64,000 bases of DNA from Bradyrhizobium sp. SRS-191 (GTDB lineage: Bacteria > Pseudomonadota > Alphaproteobacteria > Rhizobiales > Xanthobacteraceae): NCBI RefSeq assembly GCF_024586915.1, contig NZ_JANBVS010000005.1, forward strand, positions 62,001 to 126,000. Direction: 5' to 3'. The translations under genes were made by a program, and so were the position numbers. The number at the start of each line of letters is the position of its first letter. Positions within the stretch are counted from its first letter, which is position 1. Below, in pieces: positions 18,262 through 27,665 of this stretch. Below the pieces are notes generated by a model. The model was not told where the DNA came from and ran no database searches. It was given only the letters and a program-made list of their open reading frames with translations.

Positions 18262-19299
18262 ATGTTCGGCATGCGTTTCATCAAGGCCCAGCCCACCACC
18301 TACCTGCTGAAGTACCGCGCCGGCACCGTGGTCGAGGAAGGCGCCGGGCTCTCCACCTTCTATTACGGCCCCGCCACCTCGCTGGTCGCGATCCCGATCG
18401 GCAGCCGCGACGCCAGCTTCATCTTCCAGCAGATCGCCCGCGACTTTCAGACGCTGACGATCCAGGGCCAGGTCACCTACCGCATCGGCGAGCCGAAGAA
18501 GGCGGCTTCGATGCTGAACTTCACCCTGAAGCGCGACGGCAAGTCGTACGAGTCGGATGACCCCGAGGAGCTGCCGCGGCGCGTGCTCGGCGCGGTCGAG
18601 GTGCTGGCGCAGCAGGCCGTCAAGGACATGACCCTGAAGGAAGCGCTGCGCGCCTCCGACCGCATTGCGGAAGCGATCGCGACCGGACTGCAGCGACGGG
18701 CCGATATCGATGCGCTGGGGCTGGAGATCCTCGGCGTCGCTGTGCGCGCGGTGAAGCCCACGCCGGAGACCGCCAAGGCGCTGGAAGCCGAGGCGCGCGA
18801 GGCGATCCTGAAGACCGCCGACGAGGCCATCTTCGCCCGGCGTAACTTTGCGGTCGAGCGCGAGCGGGCCATCCGCGAGAGCGAGCTGGATACGGAGATC
18901 GCGGTCGAGCAGAAGAAGCGCTCGATCCGCGAGACGCAGATGGATGCGGAGACCAGCGTCGCGGCAAAAAAGAACGAGCTGCGCGAGGCCGGCATGGTCG
19001 CCGACATCGGGCTCGAGGCCAAGCGCAAGGACTTTGTATCGCTGAATGCGGCCAACACCCGCACGCTGGCGGATGCGGAAGCCTACCGCGTCGGGGCGCT
19101 GATGAAGATCTTCGAGGGCGTCGACACCCGCGTCATCCAGGCGCTCGCGGCGACCGGCATGCAGCCGGGCCAGCTGATCGCGCAGGCCTTCTCCGGCCTC
19201 GCCGAAAAGGCCGAGAAGATCGGACAGCTCAACGTCTCGCCGGAGTTGCTGAACAGCCTGATGCAGAAGCCCGCGGAGGCTCCCCGTGTCCGGCAGTGA
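18262..19299 (+). CDS. SPFH/Band 7 domain protein
   Basis: 345 residues. The SPFH fold covers about 10-190 (KAQPTTYLLKYRAG, DFQTLTIQGQVTYRIGEP), followed by a charged helical/coiled-coil arm (about 195-275, RNFAVERERAIRESELDTE) and a C-terminal helix with ARG-free VIQALAATGMQPGQLIAQAF. Unlike stomatins there is no N-terminal membrane segment, so it may be soluble or peripherally bound. ATG at 18262 has AGGAGG at 18251-18256. Its last 14 bases overlap the NAD-kinase-like gene, indicating translational coupling. Confidence 0.85.
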   Translation: MFGMRFIKAQPTTYLLKYRAGTVVEEGAGLSTFYYGPATSLVAIPIGSRDASFIFQQIARDFQTLTIQGQVTYRIGEPKKAASMLNFTLKRDGKSYESDDPEELPRRVLGAVEVLAQQAVKDMTLKEALRASDRIAEAIATGLQRRADIDALGLEILGVAVRAVKPTPETAKALEAEAREAILKTADEAIFARRNFAVERERAIRESELDTEIAVEQKKRSIRETQMDAETSVAAKKNELREAGMVADIGLEAKRKDFVSLNAANTRTLADAEAYRVGALMKIFEGVDTRVIQALAATGMQPGQLIAQAFSGLAEKAEKIGQLNVSPELLNSLMQKPAEAPRVRQ

Positions 19300-20215
19300 C
19301 CGCAAGGTGATCCTGGTCACCAGGAGAACGCGGCTCGAGGAGCTGATCGCAAGGTTCCTCACCGCGGACCAGGCCCGCTTCTATGTCGAGCATCTCGGCG
19401 CCGACTTCTCCGACTACGAACGCGAGCACGCGGCCTACCAGGCCGCGCGCGCCACGGCGACGCAGACGCTGGAGCGCTGGGGCCGCTACCAGATCGTCGA
19501 CCGCGGCTTCCTGCCGAACTTCATCTTCGGCCCGGCGGACATCGTCGCTGCCCTCGGTCCCGACGGGCTCGTCGCCAACACCATGAAATATCTCGACGGC
19601 CAGCCGCTGCTCGGCCTCAACCCGGATGCCGCCCGCCATGACGGCGTGCTGCTGCCGTTCGCGCCTGATGATCTCGCGAGCCTGCTGCCTGAAGTGGCCG
19701 CCGACAAGCGCGCCGCGAAGGCGGTGACCATGGCGCGCGCGAGCCTCGCCGACGGCCAGGTGCTGCATGCCGTCAACGACCTCTTCATCGGCGCCAGCAC
19801 GCATGTGTCGGCGCGCTACGAGATCGCGACCCGCGAGGCTCATGAGCGGCAGTCGTCCAGCGGCCTGATCGTTGCCACCGGCCTCGGCTCCACCGCCTGG
19901 TTCAAGAGCATCGTCACCGGCGCGCTGGCGATTGCCGGCAGTTATGGCAGCCACGGCGATGGCGACTATACCGCCCTGCCCTGGGATGCCCGCGCGCTCC
20001 GCTTCGCCGTGCGCGAGCCGTTCCCAAGCAAGACATCGCAGACCTCGCTGGTGTGCGGCGGCCTCGACGGCGCCGAGACACTGCGGCTCCGCTCGCTGAT
20101 GCCCGAGAACGGCGTGATCTTCTCCGACGGCATCGAGGCGGATCATCTCGATTTCAACGCTGGAACGGAAGCTGTCATCTCGATTGCGGAACGCCAGGGG
20201 CGGCTGATCATCTAA
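19286..20215 (+). CDS. NAD kinase-like protein (NADK/DAGK fold)
   Basis: 309 residues, GTG start at 19286 with GGAGG at 19275-19279, overlapping the SPFH gene by 14 bp. It keeps a recognisable NAD-kinase motif order: G91-P-D-G94 in place of GGDG, followed by PLLGLNPD (cf. LGINxG), the ND pair at 164-165 for the NE site, and SSGLIVATGLGSTAW (191-205) for the DGLIVATPTGSTAY loop. The GGDG to GPDG change and a long 75-residue N-terminal extension set it apart from housekeeping NadK. Whether it phosphorylates NAD or another substrate, or only binds it, is open. Context with an NrtR-like regulator supports an NAD link. Confidence 0.7.
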   Translation: MSGSDRKVILVTRRTRLEELIARFLTADQARFYVEHLGADFSDYEREHAAYQAARATATQTLERWGRYQIVDRGFLPNFIFGPADIVAALGPDGLVANTMKYLDGQPLLGLNPDAARHDGVLLPFAPDDLASLLPEVAADKRAAKAVTMARASLADGQVLHAVNDLFIGASTHVSARYEIATREAHERQSSSGLIVATGLGSTAWFKSIVTGALAIAGSYGSHGDGDYTALPWDARALRFAVREPFPSKTSQTSLVCGGLDGAETLRLRSLMPENGVIFSDGIEADHLDFNAGTEAVISIAERQGRLII

Positions 20216-20313
20216 GCCGAGGCCGCAATCGGGATGGCGGAGCGCCAGGGTGGCTGATTGTGTAGTTTACCTCTGCAGATCGCTTCGCTGATACCGCGCC
20301 CCGCTCTCACCAC

Positions 20314-20387
20314 GTCATTGCGAGCGCAGCGAAGCAATCCAGAGTCCCGCCCACCACCCTGGATTGCTTCGCTGCGCTCGCAATGAC
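20314..20387. repeat. Intergenic inverted repeat, family D (GTCATTGCGAGCG)
   Basis: gtcattgcgagcgcagcgaa followed by gcaatcc is matched exactly in inverted form ending gcaatgac, giving 27-bp perfect arms around a 20-bp centre. Confidence 0.85.
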
Positions 20388-20440
20388 GGTGGAGAGACCG
20401 CTATCCATATTTTGCATATCGTCGCGCCGAGCGCGGTGCC

Positions 20441-20577
20441 GTAGGGTAGGCAAAGCGGCCGCCGAAGGCGGCGGCGTGCCCACCGTCGAGCCGCGAGCAC
20501 GTCGGCAGATGGTGGGCACGGCGCCTCTGCGATCTCCTTTGTGGAGAGAGCAGTGCAGCGCCTTTGCCCACCCTACG
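20441..20577. repeat. Intergenic repeat, family B copy 3
   Basis: gtagggtaggcaaagcggcc at the left and cgcctttgcccaccctac at the right, with inner gtgcccaccgt / atggtgggcac. Together with 20314-20387 it fills much of the gap 20216-20579, which has no gene. Confidence 0.85.
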
Positions 20578-20579
20578 GC

Positions 20580-21047
20580 TTATGCATCGGCTCCAGTGGC
20601 TCGCTTATAGATCAATTCAAACATGCCGTTGAACTCGCAGCATGCGGCAAATAGTTCATCCCGACGGGCTCGCCGATTTGATAGATCACCGCCAGACCTG
20701 CATGTGATCCACACGCCGTCCGGATCGTCAGGCCGTGGCCGTGCGTCTGTCGTCCATTCGAAATGCCTGTAGGGATAGCTGACGCTGGTTCGGTCCCTGC
20801 GTTGACAGGCCGTTCTTATCGAACCGATGATTTCACTTGCCTGCTCGAACGTCAGATCGAGCGGCTCGCCCTCAGAAAGGCGCGCGTCCAATTTGATCTT
20901 GAGAGGCGGAATCTGCATCATCAGCCCTGGCGCCAGATCGATGCGATGAGGCGGCGGATCGCGGTCAGCCTCCCGGCGCGCTCGATTGGCCTGATGAGTC
21001 CGGGCGATCGCAGTAAACAGTGCCTTGATCGCCGATGACGCCCCCAT
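20580..21047 (-). CDS. Conserved-looking hypothetical protein
   Basis: 155 residues, no signal peptide or membrane segment. N-terminus is helical and basic (AIARTHQANRARREADRD); the middle has LDLTFEQASEIIGSIRTAC and YRHFEWTTDARPRPDDPDG. The ATG at 21047 has AAGGA ten bases upstream, inside the end region of the GH13 gene 15 bp away, so it is probably the last gene of the csaA-GH13 unit. I do not recognise the family; some features suggest a small regulatory or immunity-type protein but this is not supported. Confidence 0.6.
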   Translation of the reverse strand: MGASSAIKALFTAIARTHQANRARREADRDPPPHRIDLAPGLMMQIPPLKIKLDARLSEGEPLDLTFEQASEIIGSIRTACQRRDRTSVSYPYRHFEWTTDARPRPDDPDGVWITCRSGGDLSNRRARRDELFAACCEFNGMFELIYKRATGADA

Positions 21048-21062
21048 CAAGTAAGATCCTTT

Positions 21063-23024
21063 CTACGTCCGCGCGAACACCAGCACGCCGTTCGCCGGGA
21101 TCGTCACCATGGCCGAGTTGGGCTGGCCGTGCAGAGCCGGGCCGTTCGCATTCACCGCGCCGTTGTTGCCGACCACGCCCGGATTGACCCAGTTGTCGTA
21201 GACGTCGCTGTTGAACACCTCGTGCCACGCGCCGCCGGCGGGGAAGCCGATGGCGTAGTCGCGCCAGGGCGTCTCGCTCAGGCTGACGATCACCATGACG
21301 TCGTCGCCCTTGCCGTCCCAGCGGTGGAAGGCGAGCACGCGGTTGGAATCGTGGAAGTGGACGATGGCGCAGCCCTCGGCGGTCAGCGCCGGATGGGTGC
21401 GGCGGATCGCGATCAGCTCACGGGTGAAGCGCATCGCGTCCGCGGTGATCTTGTCCTCGCCGTCGAGCAGCGCCCATTGGATCGTGGTGTCCAGGCTCGG
21501 CGTGTCGCTCCAGGGCCGGTCCTCGAACAGCTCCTGGCCCATGAACAGCATGGGGATGCCCGGCGCGGTCAGCAGCAATCCCGTCGCCACGCGGCTGCGG
21601 CTGCGCGCGTACCAGCAGCGGCTGTCGATGGGATCAGCGAGGCGCGGGATGCGCGGCTCGCGGCCGGCATAGACGATGTCGTGGTTCTCGATCGAGTTGA
21701 CCGCGCGCCAGCGATGGCCCAGGCCGAGATCGGCGATCGCCGCCGCAATCGGCTGCATCGCGACCTCTGCCCCCGCCCCGCCGGCGGCGCTGGCAATCGC
21801 GCCGCGCACGGCGAGCCGCAGGCCGTCGCTCCAGGTGGCATCGAAGCCGGCGCCGCCCGTGGCGATGTCCTTCACCACCCACGGATTGACCGGCCAGAAT
21901 TCCGCGATCTGGATCGCGTCCGGCTTCTCCGCGCGCAGCGCCTCGGTGAGCTGCTGGCAGGTCGCCCAGCCGCCGAAACGGTCCATCACGCTGACCTCGT
22001 CGAAGCGCAGGCCGTCGGCGTGATATTCGCGATAGAACATGATGGCGTTGTCGACGAGGTACTGCCGCACGTCGGCATTCCAGTAGGCAAACACCTGCCC
22101 GCCGGCCCAGCCCTGGTCGGTGAAATACAGGCTGCGGTTGGGATCGCCGTAAGGCTGGCGGTCGAAGAACCAGATGCTGGCCTCGTCGAAACCGCCGCCG
22201 GCGTGGTTGTAGACGACGTCGAACAGCACGGCGATGCCGTGGACATGGCAGACGTCGATCAGCGCGCGCAGCTGGTCGTCGCAATGCCTGACCACGCCGA
22301 TATCGGCGTAAGGCGCCGCACCAGCGGCCGTCAGGATCTCGTTGGTCCGCGCGAAATAGGCTGCGAGATGCGCCGCCTCCGCCTCGCCGTAGTCGGTCTC
22401 CGGGCTGAACAGATCGGTGCCGTTGTAGCCCATGCTGAACATCGACGGGAATTCCTGCACCGGCAGCAGCTCGATGGCATTGATCCCAAGCTTCTTCAGG
22501 TGCGGCACGCGCTCGATCACGTCGAAGAAGCAGCCGTCGGGATTGCCGGCCTTCATGTCGAAGGTGCCGACATGGAGCTGGTAGATCACGAGTTCGTTGT
22601 TGGGCGGCGGCGTGAAGTCCGTGTCGTGCCAGGGAAACGCCTGCGGGTTGCGCAGCACCGAATGCGCCTGCGGAAATGGCGGATCGACGGTGAGCAGGCG
22701 TGCATGCGGATCGCGCTTGTAGCCGGAATTCCCCTCGCCCTCGACGAAGTACATGTAGGCGTCACCGTCCTTCAAGCCGGGGACGAAGATTGCCCAATGG
22801 CCGTTGCCGATCGGCGCCAAGCGGCAGCTCGAATCCTGCGCCCAGTCGTTGAACGGGCCTGAGACGTAGACCGCCTTCGCATGCGGCGCGAACACGCGGA
22901 AGGTGGCGCCGCCGGTCACCAGGGTGCCACCCATGGGAGCCTGGAGAAGATGCATCTGCCGCAGCGAAATCCTCAAGCCTTCAGGGAATGGCGGCAGCGT
23001 AACAGGTTCCAGCAACATATCCAT
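21063..23024 (-). CDS. GH13 alpha-amylase family enzyme with CBM48
   Basis: 653 residues. An N-terminal CBM48/E-set domain (about 35-125, FRVFAPHAKAVYVSGPFNDW) precedes the GH13 barrel. Catalytic features: DVVYNH (269-274), nucleophile D342 in DGLRFDEVS, acid/base E375 in IAEFWP, and D449 in SIENHD. A C-terminal all-beta domain follows (about 560-653). This layout fits glycogen branching enzymes or trehalohydrolases (GlgB/TreZ-like); product specificity cannot be fixed from sequence. No other glycogen or trehalose gene is adjacent. csaA ends 14 bp upstream and the hypothetical gene at 20580 starts 15 bp downstream, implying one transcript. Confidence 0.9.
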   Translation of the reverse strand: MDMLLEPVTLPPFPEGLRISLRQMHLLQAPMGGTLVTGGATFRVFAPHAKAVYVSGPFNDWAQDSSCRLAPIGNGHWAIFVPGLKDGDAYMYFVEGEGNSGYKRDPHARLLTVDPPFPQAHSVLRNPQAFPWHDTDFTPPPNNELVIYQLHVGTFDMKAGNPDGCFFDVIERVPHLKKLGINAIELLPVQEFPSMFSMGYNGTDLFSPETDYGEAEAAHLAAYFARTNEILTAAGAAPYADIGVVRHCDDQLRALIDVCHVHGIAVLFDVVYNHAGGGFDEASIWFFDRQPYGDPNRSLYFTDQGWAGGQVFAYWNADVRQYLVDNAIMFYREYHADGLRFDEVSVMDRFGGWATCQQLTEALRAEKPDAIQIAEFWPVNPWVVKDIATGGAGFDATWSDGLRLAVRGAIASAAGGAGAEVAMQPIAAAIADLGLGHRWRAVNSIENHDIVYAGREPRIPRLADPIDSRCWYARSRSRVATGLLLTAPGIPMLFMGQELFEDRPWSDTPSLDTTIQWALLDGEDKITADAMRFTRELIAIRRTHPALTAEGCAIVHFHDSNRVLAFHRWDGKGDDVMVIVSLSETPWRDYAIGFPAGGAWHEVFNSDVYDNWVNPGVVGNNGAVNANGPALHGQPNSAMVTIPANGVLVFART

Positions 23025-23038
23025 CGCCAGCGCCCCGC

Positions 23039-23410
23039 TCAGAACAGCCGCGCGCCGTTCGGCACGGTCTTGTCGGGCTGAAACAGCACGACGTTGCCGG
23101 CCTCGTCCGGAAAGCCGAGCGTCAGCACCTCCGACATGAACTTGCCGATCTGCCGCGGCGGGAAATTGACCACGCCGGCGACCTGGCGACCGACCAGCGT
23201 GGCCGGATCATAGAGCGAGGCGATCTGGGCGCTGGAGCGCCTGGTGCCGATGGCCGGGCCAAAATCAATCGTCAGCTTCAGCGACGGCTTGCGCGCCTCC
23301 GGATACGGCTCGGCGGCAACGATGGTGCCGACGCGGATGTCGACGGCGAGGAACTGGTCGAAGCTGATCTGCGCTGCCGCGGGTGCCGTGGGATCGTGGG
23401 ATAGATGCAT
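23039..23410 (-). CDS. csaA: CsaA-like tRNA-binding protein
   Basis: 123 residues, one OB-fold of the EMAP II/Trbp111 tRNA-binding type, family size about 110. Diagnostic stretches: ISFDQFLAVDIRVGTIVAAEPYPEARKPSLKLTIDFG, the segment SSAQIASLYDPATLVGRQV, VVNFPPRQIGKFMSEVLTLGF and the end VLFQPDKTVPNGARLF. CsaA was described as an export-linked chaperone in Bacillus and binds tRNA in vitro. Start ATG 23410 with GAGG six bases upstream is preferred over a longer frame to 23524. First gene of a probable csaA-GH13 unit. Confidence 0.9.
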   Translation of the reverse strand: MHLSHDPTAPAAAQISFDQFLAVDIRVGTIVAAEPYPEARKPSLKLTIDFGPAIGTRRSSAQIASLYDPATLVGRQVAGVVNFPPRQIGKFMSEVLTLGFPDEAGNVVLFQPDKTVPNGARLF

Positions 23411-23643
23411 GACGGCCTCATCGAACGCGGGACTGGCCGCGCGGCTTGGTTCCGGCGCGGCTCGGAAGGGAGATTCCTCAACCAGATCAATTTCTAGTCG
23501 CCGGGTCGCGCGGTGACAATGCACCGTCCTGGGGACGGCGCCCCGCGCAAGCGACTGGCGGGCCCGGTGTGGCGGATCGGTCGCAGCCGAGCCTGAGGCA
23601 ACGCCGTCGTCTCGGCAGCCTTCGCTGCTTCGATACCCTCAGC

Positions 23644-23804
23644 TGTCGTCCCTGCGAACGCAGGGACCCATAACCACAGGAGGACGTCGTGACACGAGAT
23701 GGCCCGACTTGCGCAAGCCAACGACCGGCACGGCGTATGGGTCCCGCGTCAGCGCCCCGCCGCCGCTGCGCGCCGTCGCGGCTTGCCCGGGACGACAGCC
23801 ACGT
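23644..23804. repeat. Degenerate family A repeat
   Basis: Left end gtcgtccctgcgaacgcagg with gacccataaccac, right end tatgggtcccgcg...cccgggacgac. The left hairpin keeps its pairing with a T/A variant; the right end is interrupted by a ccccgccgccgctgcgcg insertion. Confidence 0.65.
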
Positions 23805-23886
23805 AGCCCGGGCGAGCGCAGCGACGCCGGGTTCTCCGACGCAGCCCGTGAGATCCCGCATGTTGCTTCGCTCATGCGGGCTACGC
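23805..23886. repeat. Intergenic inverted repeat, family G (GTAGCCCGG)
   Basis: acgtagcccgggcgagcgca at the left faces gctcatgcgggctacgcg at the right, around cgacgccgggttctccgacg. With the preceding element it fills the gap between csaA (23410) and the ankyrin remnant (23899); 23411-23643 shows no gene. Confidence 0.7.
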
Positions 23887-23898
23887 GATGCTTGGAGA

Positions 23899-24405
23899 TC
23901 ATGATCCCTCGCCCGTCCGGGAGGCATATGCGTCAATCAAGACCGCGGTATCGTCCTCCCCCTTCTCGCGCGCAATATCGGCGGCCGTTGCACCGCTGCG
24001 ATCAGTCTTTACAGGGTCCGCTTGGTTCTCCAACAAGAGCTTCGCGCAATCGGTGTATCCCTAGGCCGCCGCGCACATCAGCGGGGTGACGCCCTGGGCC
24101 GTCTCGGCGTTGACGTCCGCGCCCGCGGACAGAAGAAAGTTGGCGATCACCGTCTGGCCATTTGCAGCAGCCTCATGCAATGCCGTCGTTCGATAGTGAC
24201 CTGTCACATGGACCGAGGCACCGCTCCGCACGAGTATCTCGGCCGTCGCAAGCAAACCTTCAGCTGCCGAGACCATAAGGGGAGTTCGACCATGTAGACC
24301 GAGGTCGTTCAGATCGAGTTGCATGGACTCGATGTCGAGCTGCTCTGGTAAGGCGCCAGCCAATATTCGTTGGATGAGCCGCTCGATCTTCGAGTGGTCG
24401 GTCAT
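23899..24405 (-). pseudogene. Ankyrin-repeat protein gene interrupted by an amber stop
   Basis: From ATG 24405 the frame encodes 114 residues with ankyrin repeats (GRTPLMVSAAEGLLATAEIL, TALHEAAANGQTVIANFLLS, GVTPLMCAAA) and then meets TAG at 24061-24063. In the same frame it continues without interruption for 53 more residues, GYTDCAKLLLENQADP...DRSGATAADIAREKG..., exactly completing the third ankyrin repeat and starting a fourth, to TGA at 23899-23901. The stop falls at a variable ankyrin position usually holding a polar residue, so CAG to TAG is the simplest origin. Either a nonsense pseudogene, a truncated but functional protein, or a sequencing error. No strong ribosome site is seen before the ATG. 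Confidence 0.8.
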
Positions 24406-24462
24406 GCAGTATATCTCGTGGGCGAACTGAACTGGGTCAAGTTGTCCGTCGGCTTGGCACGG

Positions 24463-24516
24463 TGGTGGGCACGTCGCTTCGCGGCTGCCGCCGCGAACCG
24501 CCTTTGCCCACCCGAC
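24463..24516. repeat. Partial family B repeat
   Basis: ggtgggcacgtcgcttcg...cgcctttgcccaccc, retaining the right half of family B with only the inner left arm. Confidence 0.6.
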
Positions 24517-24527
24517 TCCACTACAAA

Positions 24528-25498
24528 CTACGCATTCTCCAAATGACACGCCACCCACTGATCCTCGCCCTTCAGCCTGAGCTCCGGGACTTCGCTGCGG
24601 CAGCGGTCGAACGCCAGCGGGCAGCGGGTGTGGAAGCGGCAGCCTTTCGGCGGGTTCACCGGGCTCGGCACGTCGCCCTTCAAAATGATCGGCGTGCGTT
24701 CGGCGCCGGGCTCCGGCACGGGCACGGCCGACAGCAGCGCCTTGGTGTAGGGATGGCCCGGGGACGCGAAGATCTGCCGCCGCGGCGCGATCTCGACGAT
24801 CTTGCCGAGATACATCACGGCGACGCGATGGGTCATGTGCTCGACGATGGCGAGGTCGTGGCTGATGAAGAGCAGCGCGAGGCCGAACTCGCGCTGCAGA
24901 TCCTGCAGCAGGTTGACGATCTGCGCCTTGACGGAGACGTCGAGCGCGGACACCGCCTCGTCGCACACGATCAGCTCGGGCTTGGCGGCGAGCGCGCGCG
25001 CAATGCCGATGCGCTGGCGCTGGCCGCCGGAGAATTCGTGCGGGCGGCGGTTCACGGCGTCGCGCGGCAGCCGGACGATTTCCATCAGCTCGGCGATGCG
25101 CGCGTCGCGTTCGGCCGCGCTCTTGGCCAGACCGAAATTGTTGATCGGCTCGGCGAGGATGTCGCGGATCCGCATGCGCGGGTTGAGGCTGGAGAACGGG
25201 TCCTGGAACACGACCTGGACGCGGCGGCGCATCTCGCGCAGCCGGTGCGGGCCGAGATCGTCGATCCGCTCGCCATCGAGCACGATCTGGCCGGCGGTGA
25301 TGTCGAACAGCCGGAGGATCGCGCGGCCGACGGTCGACTTGCCGCAGCCGGATTCGCCGACCAGCGACAACGTCTCGCCGCGCGCGATCTCGAACGACAC
25401 GCCGTCGACCGCATGCACCTTGCTCTTGGTGCGGCCGAACAGGCCGCCCGAGATCGGAAAATGCTTCTTGAGGTCGTTGACCTGGAGCAGCGGCATGG

Positions 25499-25502
<4 letters not shown>
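24528..25502 (-). CDS. Dipeptide/oligopeptide ABC transporter ATP-binding protein (DppF-like)
   Basis: 324 residues. Walker [11 protein letters not shown]-loop [15 protein letters not shown], signature [16 protein letters not shown], Walker [14 protein letters not shown] and H-loop [12 protein letters not shown]. The C-terminal oligopeptide-transporter extension with cysteines ([15 protein letters not shown]) is present, expected to bind an iron-sulfur cluster or stabilise this subfamily. The start ATG overlaps the upstream stop as ATGA (25499-25502), so the two ATPases are translationally coupled. Pairs with the DppD-like subunit. Confidence 0.93.
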
Positions 25503-26488
<986 letters not shown>

Positions 26489-26747
26489 TAGGTGAGCTCC
26501 CTGCGAGAGGTCGGGGCCTCATGGTTCGAGACGCGCCGCGCGCTCAACACGGTCGACTCCTTGATCATCTGTGGCGCGTGGCGCTCCTCACCATGAGGAA
26601 TTGGTTTCGAATCTGGCGCGGCACATCGACGATGAGCCTCGTCGCCATCTGCAACGCTCTCACCCCTCACCCTGAGGAGCTCGCCGAAGGCGGGCGTCTC
26701 GAAGGGCGAGGCCGCAACTCTGGCCTCTCGGCTAAACATCACCGCGC
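26489..26747. other. Repeat-like insert inside the ABC operon
   Basis: Contains cctcatggttcgagacgc near the left, gcgctcctcaccatgagg in the middle and caccctgaggagctcgccga ... gtctcgaagggcgag near the right, i.e. inverted and direct pieces of a CTGAGGAG-type element. No coding frame. It separates the permease genes from the ATPase genes. Confidence 0.5.
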
Positions 26748-27665
26748 TCATGGTGACTTCGCCATGCGCGGATCGAGCGCGTCGCGCAATCCATCCCCCA
26801 CGAGGTTCACCGCGAGCACCGTCACCGACAGGAACGCCGCCGGGAAGAACACGATGTAGGGCTTGACCTGCCACAGCGCGCGGCCCTCGGCCATGATGTT
26901 GCCCCAGGACGGGATCGTCGGCGGCGTGCCGGCGCCGATGAAGGACAGGATGGCCTCGGTGATCATGGCGCTGGCGCAGATGTAGGTCGCCTGCACCAGC
27001 ATCGGCGCGGTGGTGTTCGGCAGGATATGGCGCAGGATCACCATCGGCGTGCGCGTGCCCGAGGCGACCGCGCCGTCGACATAGGGCTGCTCGCGCAAGC
27101 TCAGCACCACGCCGCGCACGAGCCGCGCGACGCGCGGGATCTCTGCGATGGTGATGGCGAGGATGACGTTGCCGACGCTGCCGCGGGTCAGCGCCATCAG
27201 CGCCACCGCCAGCAAAATCGGCGGGATCGACATCAGCCCGTCCATGCAGCGCATCAGGACGCCGTCGGCCCAGCGCACGAAGCCGGCGACGAGGCCGATC
27301 GTGAGGCCGATCAAGGACGCGCCGAGCGCCACCGCAAGGCCAACCGTGAGCGAGACACGGGTGCCATAGAGCACGCGCGAATAGATGTCACGGCCGAGCG
27401 CATCGGTGCCGAACCAGAAATCGGCGGATGGCAGCCGCGTGCGCTTGGCCGGGGCGATCGCGGTCGGATCGACGGTGAACAGGAACGGCGCGAAGACACC
27501 GATGATGACGAGCACCAGCAGCAGCGCGCCGCCGATCGCGACAGTCGGATGATTGCGCAGGAAGCCGATGGCGCCGCGCCGGATCTTCGGCGCGGCCATC
27601 AGGTCCGGCAGGCGAGGTGCGACGACGAGGCCCGGCGGCGGAGAGGTTGTGGTCGTGACGGTCAA
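26748..27665 (-). CDS. Dipeptide ABC transporter permease (DppC-like)
   Basis: 305 residues with about six membrane segments (first at about 38-58, ALLLVLVIIGVFAPFLF). The N-terminal OppC-type region precedes FGTDALGRDIYSRVLYGTRVSLTVG, and the EAA loop reads EAILSFIGAGTPPTIPSWGNI. Start is TTG at 27665 overlapping the upstream TGA (TTGA); an internal ATG (MAAPKIRR) is an alternative but would drop the first 24 residues. Heterodimerises with the DppB-like permease. Confidence 0.92.
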   Translation of the reverse strand: MTVTTTTSPPPGLVVAPRLPDLMAAPKIRRGAIGFLRNHPTVAIGGALLLVLVIIGVFAPFLFTVDPTAIAPAKRTRLPSADFWFGTDALGRDIYSRVLYGTRVSLTVGLAVALGASLIGLTIGLVAGFVRWADGVLMRCMDGLMSIPPILLAVALMALTRGSVGNVILAITIAEIPRVARLVRGVVLSLREQPYVDGAVASGTRTPMVILRHILPNTTAPMLVQATYICASAMITEAILSFIGAGTPPTIPSWGNIMAEGRALWQVKPYIVFFPAAFLSVTVLAVNLVGDGLRDALDPRMAKSP

